A DNA stretch of 64,000 nucleotides from Methanosarcina sp. 2.H.T.1A.6 (GCF_000979455.1 NZ_JJOY01000049.1:186001-250000), one strand, 5' to 3'; positions 1 to 8,177 are shown, counted from the first letter of the stretch. Translations and numbers: made by a program. The notes: generated by a model from the sequence alone, not told the origin.

Positions 1-14
1 AAGGGAGAATTGTT

Positions 15-401
15 ATGAAACAGCAGGTTGAAGTTAAGGAGCTCAAAGAAGGGAAGTACGTAATCGTTGACGACGAAGCATGTATCATAAAGAGCATTAC
101 AAAATCCAAACCCGGGAAACATGGGGCCGCAAAGGCAAGAATCGAGACAATTGGTCTTTTTGACGGTCAGAAGCGCTCCTACATTGGTTCAGTTGCAAAC
201 AAAGTCTATGTTCCGATTGTAGAACGAAAAAGTGCACAGGTAATCTCAATCGTTGGCGAAATCGCCCAGCTCATGGATCTGGGAGACTTTTCGACCTTTG
301 AGATTGTAATCCCTGAGGAATACAAGGAAAAGGTAAAAGAGGGCGAAGAGATTTCTTATATCACAGCCCTCGGAAAGGTCAAACTCGATATAAGGACATA
401 A
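15..401 (+). CDS. eif5A: Translation factor aIF5A (hypusine-containing)
   Basis: The 128-residue protein has the archaeal/eukaryotic IF5A architecture: an N-terminal SH3-like barrel carrying the modification loop SKPGKHGAAK (residues 31-40) and a C-terminal OB-like domain. K35, in the PGKHG turn, is the position that becomes deoxyhypusine/hypusine. The family binds the ribosome and relieves stalls at difficult peptide bonds. The ATG at 15 follows GGGAG at 3-7. Agmatinase lies directly downstream on the same strand, which fits because the modification needs a polyamine-derived aminobutyl group. A clear hairpin terminator separates the two genes, so they are neighbours rather than one tight operon. 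Confidence 0.96.
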   Translation: MKQQVEVKELKEGKYVIVDDEACIIKSITKSKPGKHGAAKARIETIGLFDGQKRSYIGSVANKVYVPIVERKSAQVISIVGEIAQLMDLGDFSTFEIVIPEEYKEKVKEGEEISYITALGKVKLDIRT

Positions 402-420
402 GTCTCTGAAAAGCAGGTGA

Positions 421-452
421 AAACTCAGGTTAATAACCTGAGTTTCTTTTTT
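421..452 (+). terminator. Intrinsic-type terminator after eif5A
   Basis: A perfect 9-bp inverted repeat, AAACTCAGG (421-429) and CCTGAGTTT (437-445), with a 7-nt loop is followed by CTTTTTT (446-452). It lies 20 nt beyond the eif5A stop codon. Confidence 0.8.
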
Positions 453-480
453 AAGTAAACAATTTACATCAGGTAAGAGT

Positions 481-1356
481 ATGTTTTTGCCCAATTCCTT
501 TATAGATGCTCTTGCAGACTATGAGTCTGCACGTTATGTTATTTTCGGCGTACCCTTTGACAATACCTCCTCGTACCGCGCAGGCAGCCGCTGGGCTCCG
601 GATGCGATGAGGCAGGTTTCTGCAAATTTTGAGAGTTATAACCCGACATTTGACATCGATCTTGTGGACCTTCCGATTTATGATGCAGGAAACCTGGAAA
701 CATCAGCCCTGGTTGACGAGACCCTGCGGGATCTTTACGAAGATGTAAAGGGTTTACTGAATGATGGAAAGCTTCCAATAATGCTTGGTGGAGAACATTC
801 CCTTACTTATTCGACGGTTAAGGCGTGTGCCGAGTTCGCAGGAGATGATTTCGGAGTCCTTATCCTTGATGCTCACTTTGACCTCAGGGAGGAGTACAGG
901 GGATTCAAGAATAATCATGCGTGTGTATCCCGGAATATTCTCGATCAGGTCACGAAGAATCTTGTTTCTATAGGTATAAGGAGCGGCCCGGAAGAAGAAT
1001 GGGTTTTTGCCAGGGAAAATAACCTGAAATACTACACGGCAGATGATGTTGAATCCATAGGCATGGTCGAAGTCCTCAAAGAAGTAATTGAATGTCTGGA
1101 CTGTAGCCAGCTCTATCTTTCTCTTGATATGGATGCAATAGATCCGTCTTACGCCCCGGGTCTCGGTACACCTGAGCCTTTTGGCCTCAGTGCCAGGGAC
1201 GTCAGAACTGCAATAAGGACTCTTGCTCCTTACTCAATGGCTTTCGATGTAGTTGAAATTGCCCCTGAATATGATTCCGGACAGACAGCCATGCTCGGAG
1301 CAAAACTCATGAGAGAGTTCATTGCCTCCCATGCAAAAAGCTGTATCAAAATATAA
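481..1356 (+). CDS. speB: Agmatinase (ureohydrolase family)
   Basis: A 291-residue ureohydrolase that hydrolyses agmatine to putrescine and urea in the archaeal polyamine route. The binuclear Mn ligands are visible: H106 in GGEHS, D130/H132/D134 in LDAHFD, and D216/D218 in SLDMDAIDPSYAPG. The SRWAP/GSR region near residue 36 and the length agree with agmatinase rather than arginase. The ATG at 481 has AGGT about 6 nt upstream. Its position next to eif5A suggests supply of the polyamine used for deoxyhypusine formation; that link is inference from context. Formiminoglutamase or another ureohydrolase activity is a less likely alternative. Confidence 0.9.
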   Translation: MFLPNSFIDALADYESARYVIFGVPFDNTSSYRAGSRWAPDAMRQVSANFESYNPTFDIDLVDLPIYDAGNLETSALVDETLRDLYEDVKGLLNDGKLPIMLGGEHSLTYSTVKACAEFAGDDFGVLILDAHFDLREEYRGFKNNHACVSRNILDQVTKNLVSIGIRSGPEEEWVFARENNLKYYTADDVESIGMVEVLKEVIECLDCSQLYLSLDMDAIDPSYAPGLGTPEPFGLSARDVRTAIRTLAPYSMAFDVVEIAPEYDSGQTAMLGAKLMREFIASHAKSCIKI

Positions 1357-1500
1357 GCTGCAAAGAACATATGGGCTTTTTGTAAAAAAGTGATGAAAGG
1401 ATGAAGTATCCCATTTCGGGACTTCTCCAATTCAATATATTTTTATTTGACAGCTCTTTATTTAAAAAAATCTGACTCGATCACACTCTTTTATCCTTTA

Positions 1501-1677
1501 TTACGCGCGCCAGATAGCTATGATCTTATCAATTGCTATGTGCGTGTATCTTCCGTCTTTTCCAAGAGTGAGTACATTGTCTGCGCAGGCTTCCACTTTT
1601 CCGTTAAAAATATCAGGCTCCCCGCAGTAGATGTCTACAATTTCTCCGAGATGGTGTTCCACTATAAAAGACTGCAT
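1501..1677 (-). CDS. Small beta-rich protein, Sm-like pattern (paralog A)
   Basis: A 58-residue protein with alternating hydrophobic strands: MQSFIVEHHLGEIVDIYCG, an FNGKVEACADNVLTL segment and an HIAIDKIIAIW end. The pattern F-x-G-x-V...N-V-L-T-L...I-A-I-D-K-I-I-A resembles a small Sm/SH3-type barrel, but this is only a fold guess. A longer reading from a GTG at 1686 exists. The ATG at 1677 is preferred because GAGGTG sits 6 nt ahead of it and because the paralog at 1895-2074 aligns from that methionine. A conserved Cys lies in the VDIYCG and EACAD motifs. No function is assigned. Confidence 0.7.
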   Translation of the reverse strand: MQSFIVEHHLGEIVDIYCGEPDIFNGKVEACADNVLTLGKDGRYTHIAIDKIIAIWRA

Positions 1678-1894
1678 TTTTTGCACCTCAGGGTATTTCC
1701 CACGTATCTAATTTTGGTCCTGCTGGATAAGGAGCAGCTTTCATCCTCTATATGAAGAATAAAAAGCTTAAGTTCCTCCATCAGTCCAAAGAATTATCTA
1801 GCTGTAAAAGGGTTTAGAAAAAGATCAATAATGCCCTTTTTCTTCCCCTGTCATTTCCAATAATATAACGGTTTTAAAATATAAAGTTGTTAGA

Positions 1895-2074
1895 TTATTG
1901 AGCCCACATAGCTATAATCTTATCAATGGCTATGTGTGTAAGTTTTCCATCATTATTGAGCGTAAGGACATTATCAGCACAGGCTTCTACAGTTCCCCTG
2001 AAAATATCTGGCCCTCCACAGTAAACATCTACAGCTTTGCTAAGGTAATGTTCCACAATAAAAGATTGCATCAT
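1895..2074 (-). CDS. Small beta-rich protein, Sm-like pattern (paralog B)
   Basis: A 59-residue paralog of the gene at 1501-1677, about 220 bp upstream of it on the same strand. It starts MMQSFIVEHYLSKAVDVYCG and ends HIAIDKIIAMWAQ. Roughly three quarters of the positions match, including both cysteines and the whole C-terminal strand. Many of the nucleotide differences are at third codon positions (for example GAT/GAC and GGA/GGG), which supports real coding under selection. GGAG lies about 8 nt before the first ATG. Its function is unknown; the tandem pair could form a heteromer. Confidence 0.7.
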   Translation of the reverse strand: MMQSFIVEHYLSKAVDVYCGGPDIFRGTVEACADNVLTLNNDGKLTHIAIDKIIAMWAQ

Positions 2075-2700
2075 ATATTTTACTCCTGCTGGTCTTCTTG
2101 TTTCGGTAGCTGTTTTTATTTGCCTGTTCCCTGTCTACCATTGCTTTGTATATACCGGTTTTCAAACCAATATCTTAGAAACAGACATCTGTGTTTAACT
2201 AACTGCTCATTCCTTATAAATTTATTTATAAACTAATATTGATTTTCCGGATGCATCGGCTTTAAATCCCTTTTAAGAAAATTAGCTTACGTGCTGAAAT
2301 TTCACTTCTTTACTAGATAGCGGTTTTACAAAAAATAAAATCATAATTATATGCTCTTTTACTTCCGGTTTATTTGTGCGGAGGAGCCCGGGAAAGCTAA
2401 GTTTAGCTGAAAAATATTTGATAAAGTCCTTTTTTATGAAAAACTTAATGGAAACTCAGACAATACATACGAGAATAATTATTACTACTTCTATTAAGAA
2501 ATCCTACTTTCAGATTTTGGAATAAAGATTTATATGCGTTTATTCACCCATCAACACTCTTAATAGCTATTTTTCATCGAACAAATGTCCCCTAAATTTT
2601 AAGATTATTTTCTGTCGAATACCCCGCTAGCTTGCTGCGGGGTGCGCCAACGCAACTTTGATTAAAGAAGTTAAGGGATAAATCTTTTTCAGAGCAGATC
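2075..2700. other. AT-rich intergenic region with a C/G hairpin
   Basis: No convincing gene is seen. The only marked structure is a 7-bp perfect hairpin, ACCCCGC (2621-2627) and GCGGGGT (2637-2643), standing out from the AT-rich surroundings. It could terminate the XRE/DUF2178 operon on the minus strand, or be a leftover subterminal hairpin of an IS200/IS605-type element; its GAATACCCC lead resembles the ends of the IS200 element at 6.2 kb. Confidence 0.4.
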
Positions 2701-2919
2701 TCAATCCTCTCTACTATCAATCCCCCTGATCTCATAGAGAAAGATATCTTCAATTCTTGTGTCAAAAAGCCTGGCAAGCTTGAAAGCAAGCTCAAGAGAG
2801 GGGTCATACTTTCCTTTCTCAATAGCGTGTATTGTCTGCCTTGTTACCCCGACTTTTTCAGCCAGGCCTTCCTGAGTAAGGTCATGAATTGCCCTGTAAA
2901 CTTTAATATTATTTTTCAT
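2701..2919 (-). CDS. XRE-family HTH regulator
   Basis: A 72-residue single-domain Cro/CI-type regulator. The HTH core reads LTQEGLAEKVGVTRQTIHAI (residues 14-33), followed by EKGKYDPSLELAFKLARLFD, the standard XRE layout. A longer reading from 2973 would overlap the upstream gene; the ATG at 2919 fits the family's usual start (MKNNIKVYRA). It begins 1 nt after the stop of the DUF2178 membrane protein gene, so the two are co-transcribed. Such XRE/membrane pairs are common in archaea and bacteria; the regulator probably controls its own operon. Confidence 0.85.
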   Translation of the reverse strand: MKNNIKVYRAIHDLTQEGLAEKVGVTRQTIHAIEKGKYDPSLELAFKLARLFDTRIEDIFLYEIRGIDSRED

Positions 2920-2920
2920 C

Positions 2921-3304
2921 TCAACCCCCGTATTCTTTGTTGTAGTGTCTGTAAAACAGGGAATAAAGCACAAGGACTCCGCAACTGGCGTATGCCATGA
3001 CGAAACCGAGATCTGTGTAGCCGGGGTAGATATCTCTCATGGCTATCAGAACTGTACCTCCAATAGCAAGACCCAGTGTAACTATCCGGAGAGTAACATA
3101 CGAGGCTTTCTGGCCGACCTGGTGAACACGCTCGTCTTCCACAACACCTTTCACTCTGCTTTTGCATAAATATATAGCAGCTGTGCCTGCGAAGAAAACG
3201 CCTGCGGCTAGTGCCGGATTGCCTATCGAAAAAGCAAAGCTTAAAACCGCTCCCATAAACATTACAATAAGGAATAAAAATATTTGAAATTGCTTAAACT
3301 TCAT
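2921..3304 (-). CDS. DUF2178-type small membrane protein
   Basis: A 127-residue protein with four predicted membrane helices: FLFLIVMFMGAVLSFAF near the N-terminus, PALAAGVFFAGTAAIYL, LRIVTLGLAIGGTVLIAM and FVMAYASCGVLVLYSLFY. A short charged loop, KGVVEDERVHQVGQKAS, lies between helices 2 and 3; this DER-containing loop is typical of DUF2178. AGGAGG lies just upstream of the ATG. It is first in a two-gene operon with the XRE regulator. The role is unknown; a membrane sensor or partner for the regulator is only a guess. Confidence 0.75.
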   Translation of the reverse strand: MKFKQFQIFLFLIVMFMGAVLSFAFSIGNPALAAGVFFAGTAAIYLCKSRVKGVVEDERVHQVGQKASYVTLRIVTLGLAIGGTVLIAMRDIYPGYTDLGFVMAYASCGVLVLYSLFYRHYNKEYGG

Positions 3305-3741
3305 CTTTAAAACCTCCTTGTATATTTCCCATTATATTTGTTCTTAATACTGGGCATCTTTAAGTAAAAGTCTGGATACTTATAGTAAAATGATATGTGC
3401 AAAATGTACTGTTTACTTTACATTACGTAAAGTGTTGAATATATTATTTATAGATTTCGGAACAGACGAAAATGGTTCTTCACCGTTTGCAATTGTTGAC
3501 AATTATTACGTAGTTTGTCAGTGGCCCGGCAAAAAGAGAAAAATCAAGCTTGAATGTGGTTTTCAACAGCAGAGGTCTCTAAATTTTCACATGTTACCTC
3601 AATATTTAGAAAATGAATGTAAGTTACCACTCGAATAGCAAAAAGCCAGAAAAATAATAAATTGTGAAAAAAAATTTTTGAGAAAAAGGTTTGAAGAAGG
3701 TTTTTCCTCCTTCAAATACACCAATCGAATTTCAGCAAGGT
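3305..3741. other. Intergenic region, no supported gene
   Basis: An open frame of 82 codons (3390-3638, plus strand) is present but lacks a ribosome binding site, family resemblance and coding-like composition. Nothing else stands out. Confidence 0.4.
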
Positions 3742-4842
3742 TCAGCCCTTGTTAGCGACTCCGACTGGCTCTGGCTTTTGAGCTGAGAATTTTGAGACGT
3801 GGGGTTCTGGGGAGGGCTCGGGCGTGGGGGCGAGGCTTGCCTCCTTAGAGAGAGCTGCAATCAGGCATCCTCTGGCAATTGCGTAGATAGGATCTCTGGA
3901 ATCTGTTCCCGAGGGGCTTACAATCCTGTTCTTCTTGACACTTGAAATTCTTATTGGTAGGTTAGTCTCCTTTAATCTCTTCTCAAACATTTCCATAAAG
4001 CCTCTGGCTCTGGTGCTTCCTCCGGCAATTGCGACCTGGAATTCAGCATCTGGAGGAGCAGTCTCCGATAGTTTGCGCTTGAGGTGCTGCAGAACGTATG
4101 TCAGGAGGGCATCGTAATAAACAGCAATTGCTCCCTGGACACTTCCGATTTCGTACTCTGAACCCAGTGAGAAATCTGTTTCTTTTACTGAAGTGATCCT
4201 TTCCTTTGCCATGCCTGTGGCAGTTGCGACCTGCTCATCGATCCAATCCCCTCCACGGGCAATGCTGAAAGAAACAATGGGAGTTGCCATGTAAGCCACA
4301 GTTACGTTTGTCATTCCTGCTCCTACACTGATACCGATCCCTGTGAAGTTGGAGTCACTTAGTTCTGAATACACAACTGCAAGTCCCTCATCAATAGGGT
4401 AGGTGACATATCCTAGTTTATTTGCAAGGGCTTCTACGGTTTTTCCATGATAGAGCACATTGAGCTGGTTATCTATAGGATTTGCAGGGACGGAAACGTA
4501 CAGTATTTCATCTTTCTTTTCAGGGACTCCGAGTACTCTTTCAATGATGACCTTGATCATAGGAATGGAATCTTTTTCGTCAGGGCTTATTATCCCCTGC
4601 TTCATGGGCCTTCGGATGTGCTTATTAAATACATTTGAAAATTTGAAGGCATCTTCTCCAAGCACATTCAGGTTGTTGCCCTTATGGGTGTACAGTACTT
4701 TTCCATTGTCAAGCATTTGTTTTGTCAGTTCGTTTGACTCCATTTCAAGGAATGCGTTTCTCTGCTGGGAAAAGGAAATTAAGCCATTTCCTTTGGTCGC
4801 GCATATGATATTCATGGTTCCTACATCAAGACCTTTAGCCAT
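3742..4842 (-). CDS. Actin-like ATPase (MreB/ParM superfamily)
   Basis: A 366-residue ASKHA-fold protein. Phosphate-1 motif GLDVGTMN lies at residues 4-11, phosphate-2 GISVGAGMTNV at 169-179 and the adenosine motif AIAGGSTRARGF at 271-282. The length and order match actin/MreB/ParM-type filament proteins rather than Hsp70 or sugar kinases. A Pro/Glu-rich tail (residues about 340-360, PTPEPSPEP) follows the fold. The ATG at 4842 has AGGAG 9-10 nt upstream and begins 2 nt after the stop of the membrane protein gene at 4845-5633, so the two are translationally linked. Family knowledge: haloarchaeal actin homologs such as salactin form dynamic filaments. Filament formation here is inference. Confidence 0.75.
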   Translation of the reverse strand: MAKGLDVGTMNIICATKGNGLISFSQQRNAFLEMESNELTKQMLDNGKVLYTHKGNNLNVLGEDAFKFSNVFNKHIRRPMKQGIISPDEKDSIPMIKVIIERVLGVPEKKDEILYVSVPANPIDNQLNVLYHGKTVEALANKLGYVTYPIDEGLAVVYSELSDSNFTGIGISVGAGMTNVTVAYMATPIVSFSIARGGDWIDEQVATATGMAKERITSVKETDFSLGSEYEIGSVQGAIAVYYDALLTYVLQHLKRKLSETAPPDAEFQVAIAGGSTRARGFMEMFEKRLKETNLPIRISSVKKNRIVSPSGTDSRDPIYAIARGCLIAALSKEASLAPTPEPSPEPHVSKFSAQKPEPVGVANKG

Positions 4843-4844
4843 TT

Positions 4845-5633
4845 TTAGTGTCTCCTGAAAAGTTTCTTTTTACTGTTGAATATCCCTTTGGTTTCTTTGC
4901 CGCTTGATGCCGTACTGGTAGCCCGGGCAAGTAGCAGTGACGCTGAATCAAGTCCATCATCGAGAACTTCCAGCTTTCCGGAACTGGCAAACTTCAGGCT
5001 CTCAACTTCTGAAATTTCATCCTGAATACTGACCTTTTTCTCTTCCGACTCTGTGAACCCTTTTCCGAGAATAAAATCGTATTCAGCGTCTTTTAACTCC
5101 ATATTGAATCTCGAAAAACCATCTTTTTCTGTAAGAGACCTTTCGAGTGTTTTCTGGACTTCTTTTTCAATCTCGTCTTCACTGTGACTCTTTATCTTTT
5201 CGGACTCTATCTCAGAAAGTTGTCTTGCTCTCTCTTCAATCTGATTCAAAACCGTATTTGCAAAGGCATTTCCTGCAAGCAGGCAGACCCCTGTAGCATA
5301 TACGGCTGCTATATAGGTAACAGTCGGGTATACCCAACCATGGGGGTAAACTGCAAGAAAAGCTACAATCCCTGTACAATTAAGGATAAGCCCTGTTCCC
5401 ACGATATGCAGATGATATTCTTTCGGTTGCTTTATCATCAGATTGATACCGGTAAGGATCAGGGATAAACCGAAACCTATGAAACCATAAGTAATGGCTA
5501 TTTCTCCAGGATCGGATTTTCTTGTAAGATGTACTGAAAGAGCAAAAACAATACCTGTTAGCGCCAAAAGAAAACCGGATAGCAGCGCCATCGATGCAAA
5601 ATAGTGGCTTATTTTGGATTTCATTGACACCAT
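4845..5633 (-). CDS. Polytopic membrane protein with cytoplasmic tail, partner of actin-like ATPase
   Basis: A 262-residue protein. The first ~140 residues contain about five hydrophobic helices (FASMALLSGFLLALTGIVFA, ITYGFIGFGLSLILTGINLM, LHIVGTGLILNCTGIVAFLA, VTYIAAVYATGVCLLAGNAF and connecting turns). The last ~120 residues are charged and likely coiled-coil (QIEERARQLSEIESEKI...EDEIEKEVQKTLE), ending in basic KKKLFRRH. The start is 5633 or the internal ATG at 5624. It is the first gene of a two-gene operon, and its cytosolic tail is the obvious candidate for anchoring the downstream actin-like protein to the membrane. No named family is recognised. Confidence 0.65.
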   Translation of the reverse strand: MVSMKSKISHYFASMALLSGFLLALTGIVFALSVHLTRKSDPGEIAITYGFIGFGLSLILTGINLMIKQPKEYHLHIVGTGLILNCTGIVAFLAVYPHGWVYPTVTYIAAVYATGVCLLAGNAFANTVLNQIEERARQLSEIESEKIKSHSEDEIEKEVQKTLERSLTEKDGFSRFNMELKDAEYDFILGKGFTESEEKKVSIQDEISEVESLKFASSGKLEVLDDGLDSASLLLARATSTASSGKETKGIFNSKKKLFRRH

Positions 5634-6235
5634 TAATAAGATAGTAGGGATATATAAAAACGTTTTGTTTTTTTTACAAAGATACTATTGAATTTTAAAA
5701 AAACTGTGATAAAGATTAATTTAATAATTGACCACGCATTGATGGTTGGAAATTACATATTTCCAAAAATATTTTGTTCAATTCCAATCTCAGATTCAAC
5801 ACATATAAACCTTCTAATGATCTCGAAAACACGCGCTTTTTACAGGGTGATTCAGAGACCAATTAATATATGATTAATCGAGGTATTCTGTATTCTGAAA
5901 AGAAATTAGAGAATCTGTATGCAATTTTTTGTGGAAAATATATTTAGTAAGTAGCGGGGAAAAAATCGATAACTGATTAATTTAATATATTATGTAATCC
6001 GGCATATTTCTCTTGACTCTGAAAAGTTATGTCTACAAAAATAGATTTTTAACACTTGCGTGACATACGAACAAAAGTGTTAAAGCAGGAAAGTGCATAT
6101 CGAAAAAATTGAAGGTGCGGATGGAAAGAACTTGAAGGTTTAAATCGTTCAGCAGTTCATCAATAATAGTTCAGCTTTTTTCCCGCGTATTTCCTGATCA
6201 CAATCAATCTCTTCTTTTTTTTATTACAAGGGAGC
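5634..6235. other. AT-rich intergenic region
   Basis: No gene is supported over about 600 bp. It separates the actin-like operon, which is transcribed away from it, from the left end of the IS200-type element. Confidence 0.4.
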
Positions 6236-6348
6236 GCAGAGGGTCACGAATACCCCTTCCTTTAGGTAGGGGATGAAGTGAACCCTCGCCTCTTCGTTTT
6301 TCTCATTAAATCTCTAAATCATTACTTTTTTTGTAAAATGAGCTTGAT

Positions 6349-6374
6349 TTGGCACCATGGCCATAGGAGGTGCC
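6349..6374 (+). promoter_or_regulatory. Hairpin hiding the tnpA ribosome binding site
   Basis: The inverted repeat GGCACC (6351-6356) and GGTGCC (6369-6374) folds so that AGGAGG (6365-6370) is partly in the stem. In bacterial IS200 a 5' leader hairpin that occludes the tnpA ribosome binding site keeps transposase synthesis low; the same layout is seen here. Confidence 0.5.
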
Positions 6375-6403
6375 AGCCGCCTATAGCCTGGATGTGATAT
6401 ACA

Positions 6404-6868
6404 TTGGAATTGAACAGTTTTAGCCATGGCTATGGTCAGATTACCTACCATCTCGTGTTGGTGCCAAAGTATCGATACAATATATTCTACAATAAGCGAA
6501 TTAAAAAGGATTGCGAGTTGATCCTCAACAACATTTGCAATGAGCAAGGCTACAAGATTCATGCTCTGGAGATTGTAGACGATCACGTTCACTTGTTTGT
6601 GGAATTTCATCCAAGTAACTCTTTGTCAGAAGTAGTTCAATACTTGAAAGGAGGAAGTTCTTACAGGCTTTTCAAGCTTCATCCTGAACTAAAGAAACGA
6701 TATTGGGGTGGAAGTCTATGGTCAAGTGGAAAATTCTATCGATCAGTTGGAAATTTAACAGCTGACACAATTAAACATTATATCAAGGAGTCACAGAAAA
6801 AACCGAAAGCAAAAGTCAAGTCCTCTAAATCAGTAAAACTTGGTCAGAGAATTATTGAAGACTTCTGA
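6404..6868 (+). CDS. tnpA: TnpA, Y1 HUH single-strand transposase
   Basis: A 154-residue REP/IS200-type transposase. The HUH metal-binding motif is H61-V-H63 in DDHVHLFVEF, and the nucleophile is Y126 in DTIKHYIKES. The N-terminal GYGQITYHLVLVPKYRY and the central WGGSLWSSGKFYRSVG blocks are typical. The family cuts and joins single-stranded DNA at hairpin-marked ends during replication. No ATG is available upstream in frame. TTG at 6404 is used, with a second TTG at 6410, so translation may be weak by design. The reading frame is intact and the element could be active. Confidence 0.92.
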   Translation: MELNSFSHGYGQITYHLVLVPKYRYNIFYNKRIKKDCELILNNICNEQGYKIHALEIVDDHVHLFVEFHPSNSLSEVVQYLKGGSSYRLFKLHPELKKRYWGGSLWSSGKFYRSVGNLTADTIKHYIKESQKKPKAKVKSSKSVKLGQRIIEDF

Positions 6869-6935
6869 ACCCCTGAAACCGGGCGTGCGGCCCGAAGCAT
6901 ACCCCATCCTTTAGGGTGGGGTGGCCGCACGCAAT

Positions 6936-7320
6936 TTGATTTTGAGTCATTTTAGGGAGCTGCATACTGTTTCAGAGCGTTTCTCTCTTCCCTGCGGGAA
7001 CTGTGGAAATAATTTATATAAGATTGCCACCTTATTAAAACTATGGAGGATAAATTTTTAAGATATACTGAAATTGCATTTTGTATTACTGTCATTGTAC
7101 TTGTTCTGATTTCTTGCAGTAATACGCCTGTTTGAAATAAAATTCGCAAACTGATTCCTTCAAATTGTTGACATCCCTGGATTTACTCCTTCAGTTTTAT
7201 AAAAATAATTGATTTTTTGCTCTATTTTACAGGAGTACAGGATTAATACTGGATACAGGACTAATACCTGAGTACAGGATTATGCCGGAAGATAAAATAT
7301 TTTCGAGATAAAGAACCTTC
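6936..7320. other. Intergenic region
   Basis: No gene is supported. A short imperfect repeat of the type 'acaggattaatac' occurs around 7230-7285. Confidence 0.35.
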
Positions 7321-7662
7321 TCACCCCTTCTCCTCAAAAAGCTCTCTAAGTTCCTCAAGCCATTCCGGAGGGCTTATTACAAGCAGGATATCATCGGGAT
7401 TAAGTTCTGTCTCAGCTCCAAGATCATAAATAAGCCTGTGGTTCCTGGAAATTGCAAGCACAGAAACTCCGTACTTCTTCCGGATATTAAGGTTTCCCAG
7501 GGTTTGGCCTGTAGCTCCTGAGTGTTTTCCTACCCTTATGCTTCGGATATCTACATCGGAAAAGTCAAGGGAAAGCTCACAGACACTTTTCCGGTGTATT
7601 TCAGGGCTGCGAAGCATCCTGTAATGGTCAGCCCTGAGTTCTCCGCTCTTCGCAAAATACAT
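7321..7662 (-). pseudogene. Broken copy of CPA2 antiporter C-terminus (TrkA-C/RCK_C domain)
   Basis: The 113-codon frame carries a RCK_C (TrkA-C) domain that is nearly identical to the last ~110 residues of the antiporter encoded at 10453-12447, from LRADHYRMLRSPE to PPEWLEELRELFEEKG. Just upstream (7672-7695) the DNA still matches a more N-terminal part of the same gene (around 11085-11110, coding QEKLNGEP). The stretch between is missing and the two parts are out of frame. It is therefore a remnant of an internally deleted duplicate. The residual RCK_C frame is open and could still give a stand-alone ligand-binding domain, but no ribosome binding site is obvious. Confidence 0.75.
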
Positions 7663-7697
7663 GGCTCACCTTTCAGTTTTTCCTGTTTAATTTTTAT

Positions 7698-7955
7698 TCA
7701 GCGGTACATGCGGCTTAAAGGCTCGATTATTATGACTATAATGTTTTCTTTTTCGTAATCAACTCTATAGAGTAATCTTAAATGCCTGGATCGCAACCTG
7801 AAAAGTTTTTCCTGACTTTCAATTACTCTTTTTGCTCCCCGAGGAATAGGATCAAGGGCAAGCTCTTCAAAGATTTCCCTGGCCCGTGAATGAGTAATTT
7901 CATCTGCAGATTTCAAAAAAATTTGAGCTTGAGTATCAAGAAAAACTTCAAACAT
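7698..7955 (-). CDS. RelE/ParE-type toxin
   Basis: An 85-residue protein with the RelE/ParE fold pattern: FEVFLDTQAQIFLKSAD at the start, the helix pair, then DPIPRGAKRVIESQEKLFRLRSRHLRLLYRVDYEKENIIVIIIEP. The basic core strand RLRSRHLRLLYRVD is where RelE members place their RNA-cleaving basic residues. The family cleaves mRNA on the ribosome (RelE) or poisons gyrase (ParE); which applies is not decidable here. The antitoxin candidate lies 36 bp upstream on the same strand. Confidence 0.85.
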   Translation of the reverse strand: MFEVFLDTQAQIFLKSADEITHSRAREIFEELALDPIPRGAKRVIESQEKLFRLRSRHLRLLYRVDYEKENIIVIIIEPLSRMYR

Positions 7956-7991
7956 TTTAGAGCCTCAGTTATTAAAAGTTATTAAAAACTA

Positions 7992-8177
7992 TTAAAGGTC
8001 TTTAAATTTTATGAGTTTTCCTCTCTTCTTGTTTTCAAAGCTCTTAGAAACAATCTCTTTTTCCTCTGCGGTGAGCAGGGTATCTATATCTACCATATGT
8101 TCCTGTATTTCCCCAAGTTGTTTTTTGATAAAGTTAAGTTCTTCAAGGAGCCTGTTTTCAATGTTTTCTCTACTCAT
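7992..8177 (-). CDS. Putative antitoxin of the RelE-type toxin
   Basis: A 61-residue charged, mostly helical protein (MSRENIENRLLEELNFIKKQLGEIQEHM..., then LLTAEEKEIVSKSFENKKRGKLIKFKDL). It directly precedes the toxin gene, which is the usual antitoxin-first order. The C-terminal GKLIKFKDL resembles the toxin-wrapping tail of small archaeal antitoxins. No DNA-binding domain is evident. Assignment rests on position, size and charge. Confidence 0.7.
   Translation of the reverse strand: MSRENIENRLLEELNFIKKQLGEIQEHMVDIDTLLTAEEKEIVSKSFENKKRGKLIKFKDL

Larger units (their letters stand above)
6240..6935 (+). mobile_element. Solo IS200-type insertion sequence (IS200/IS605 family)
   Basis: A single tnpA gene is flanked by subterminal hairpins as expected for IS200/IS605 elements, which lack terminal inverted repeats. 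Left hairpin: CCCCTTCC TTTA GGTAGGGG (6253-6272). Right hairpin: CCCCATCC TTTA GGGTGGGG (6902-6921), enclosed by a perfect 10-bp stem GCGTGCGGCC (6883-6892) and GGCCGCACGC (6923-6932). The left and right loops share the same TTTA core. No tnpB is present. Exact cleavage points are not determined; the limits given are approximate. Confidence 0.85.

Noticed and set aside
2621-2643. End of a second IS200/IS605 element
   Set aside because: Only one hairpin is present and no transposase remnant or second end is found; a plain terminator explains it equally well.
3390-3638. 82-codon open frame on the plus strand
   Set aside because: No ribosome binding site, no family resemblance and AT-driven composition; not reported as a gene.
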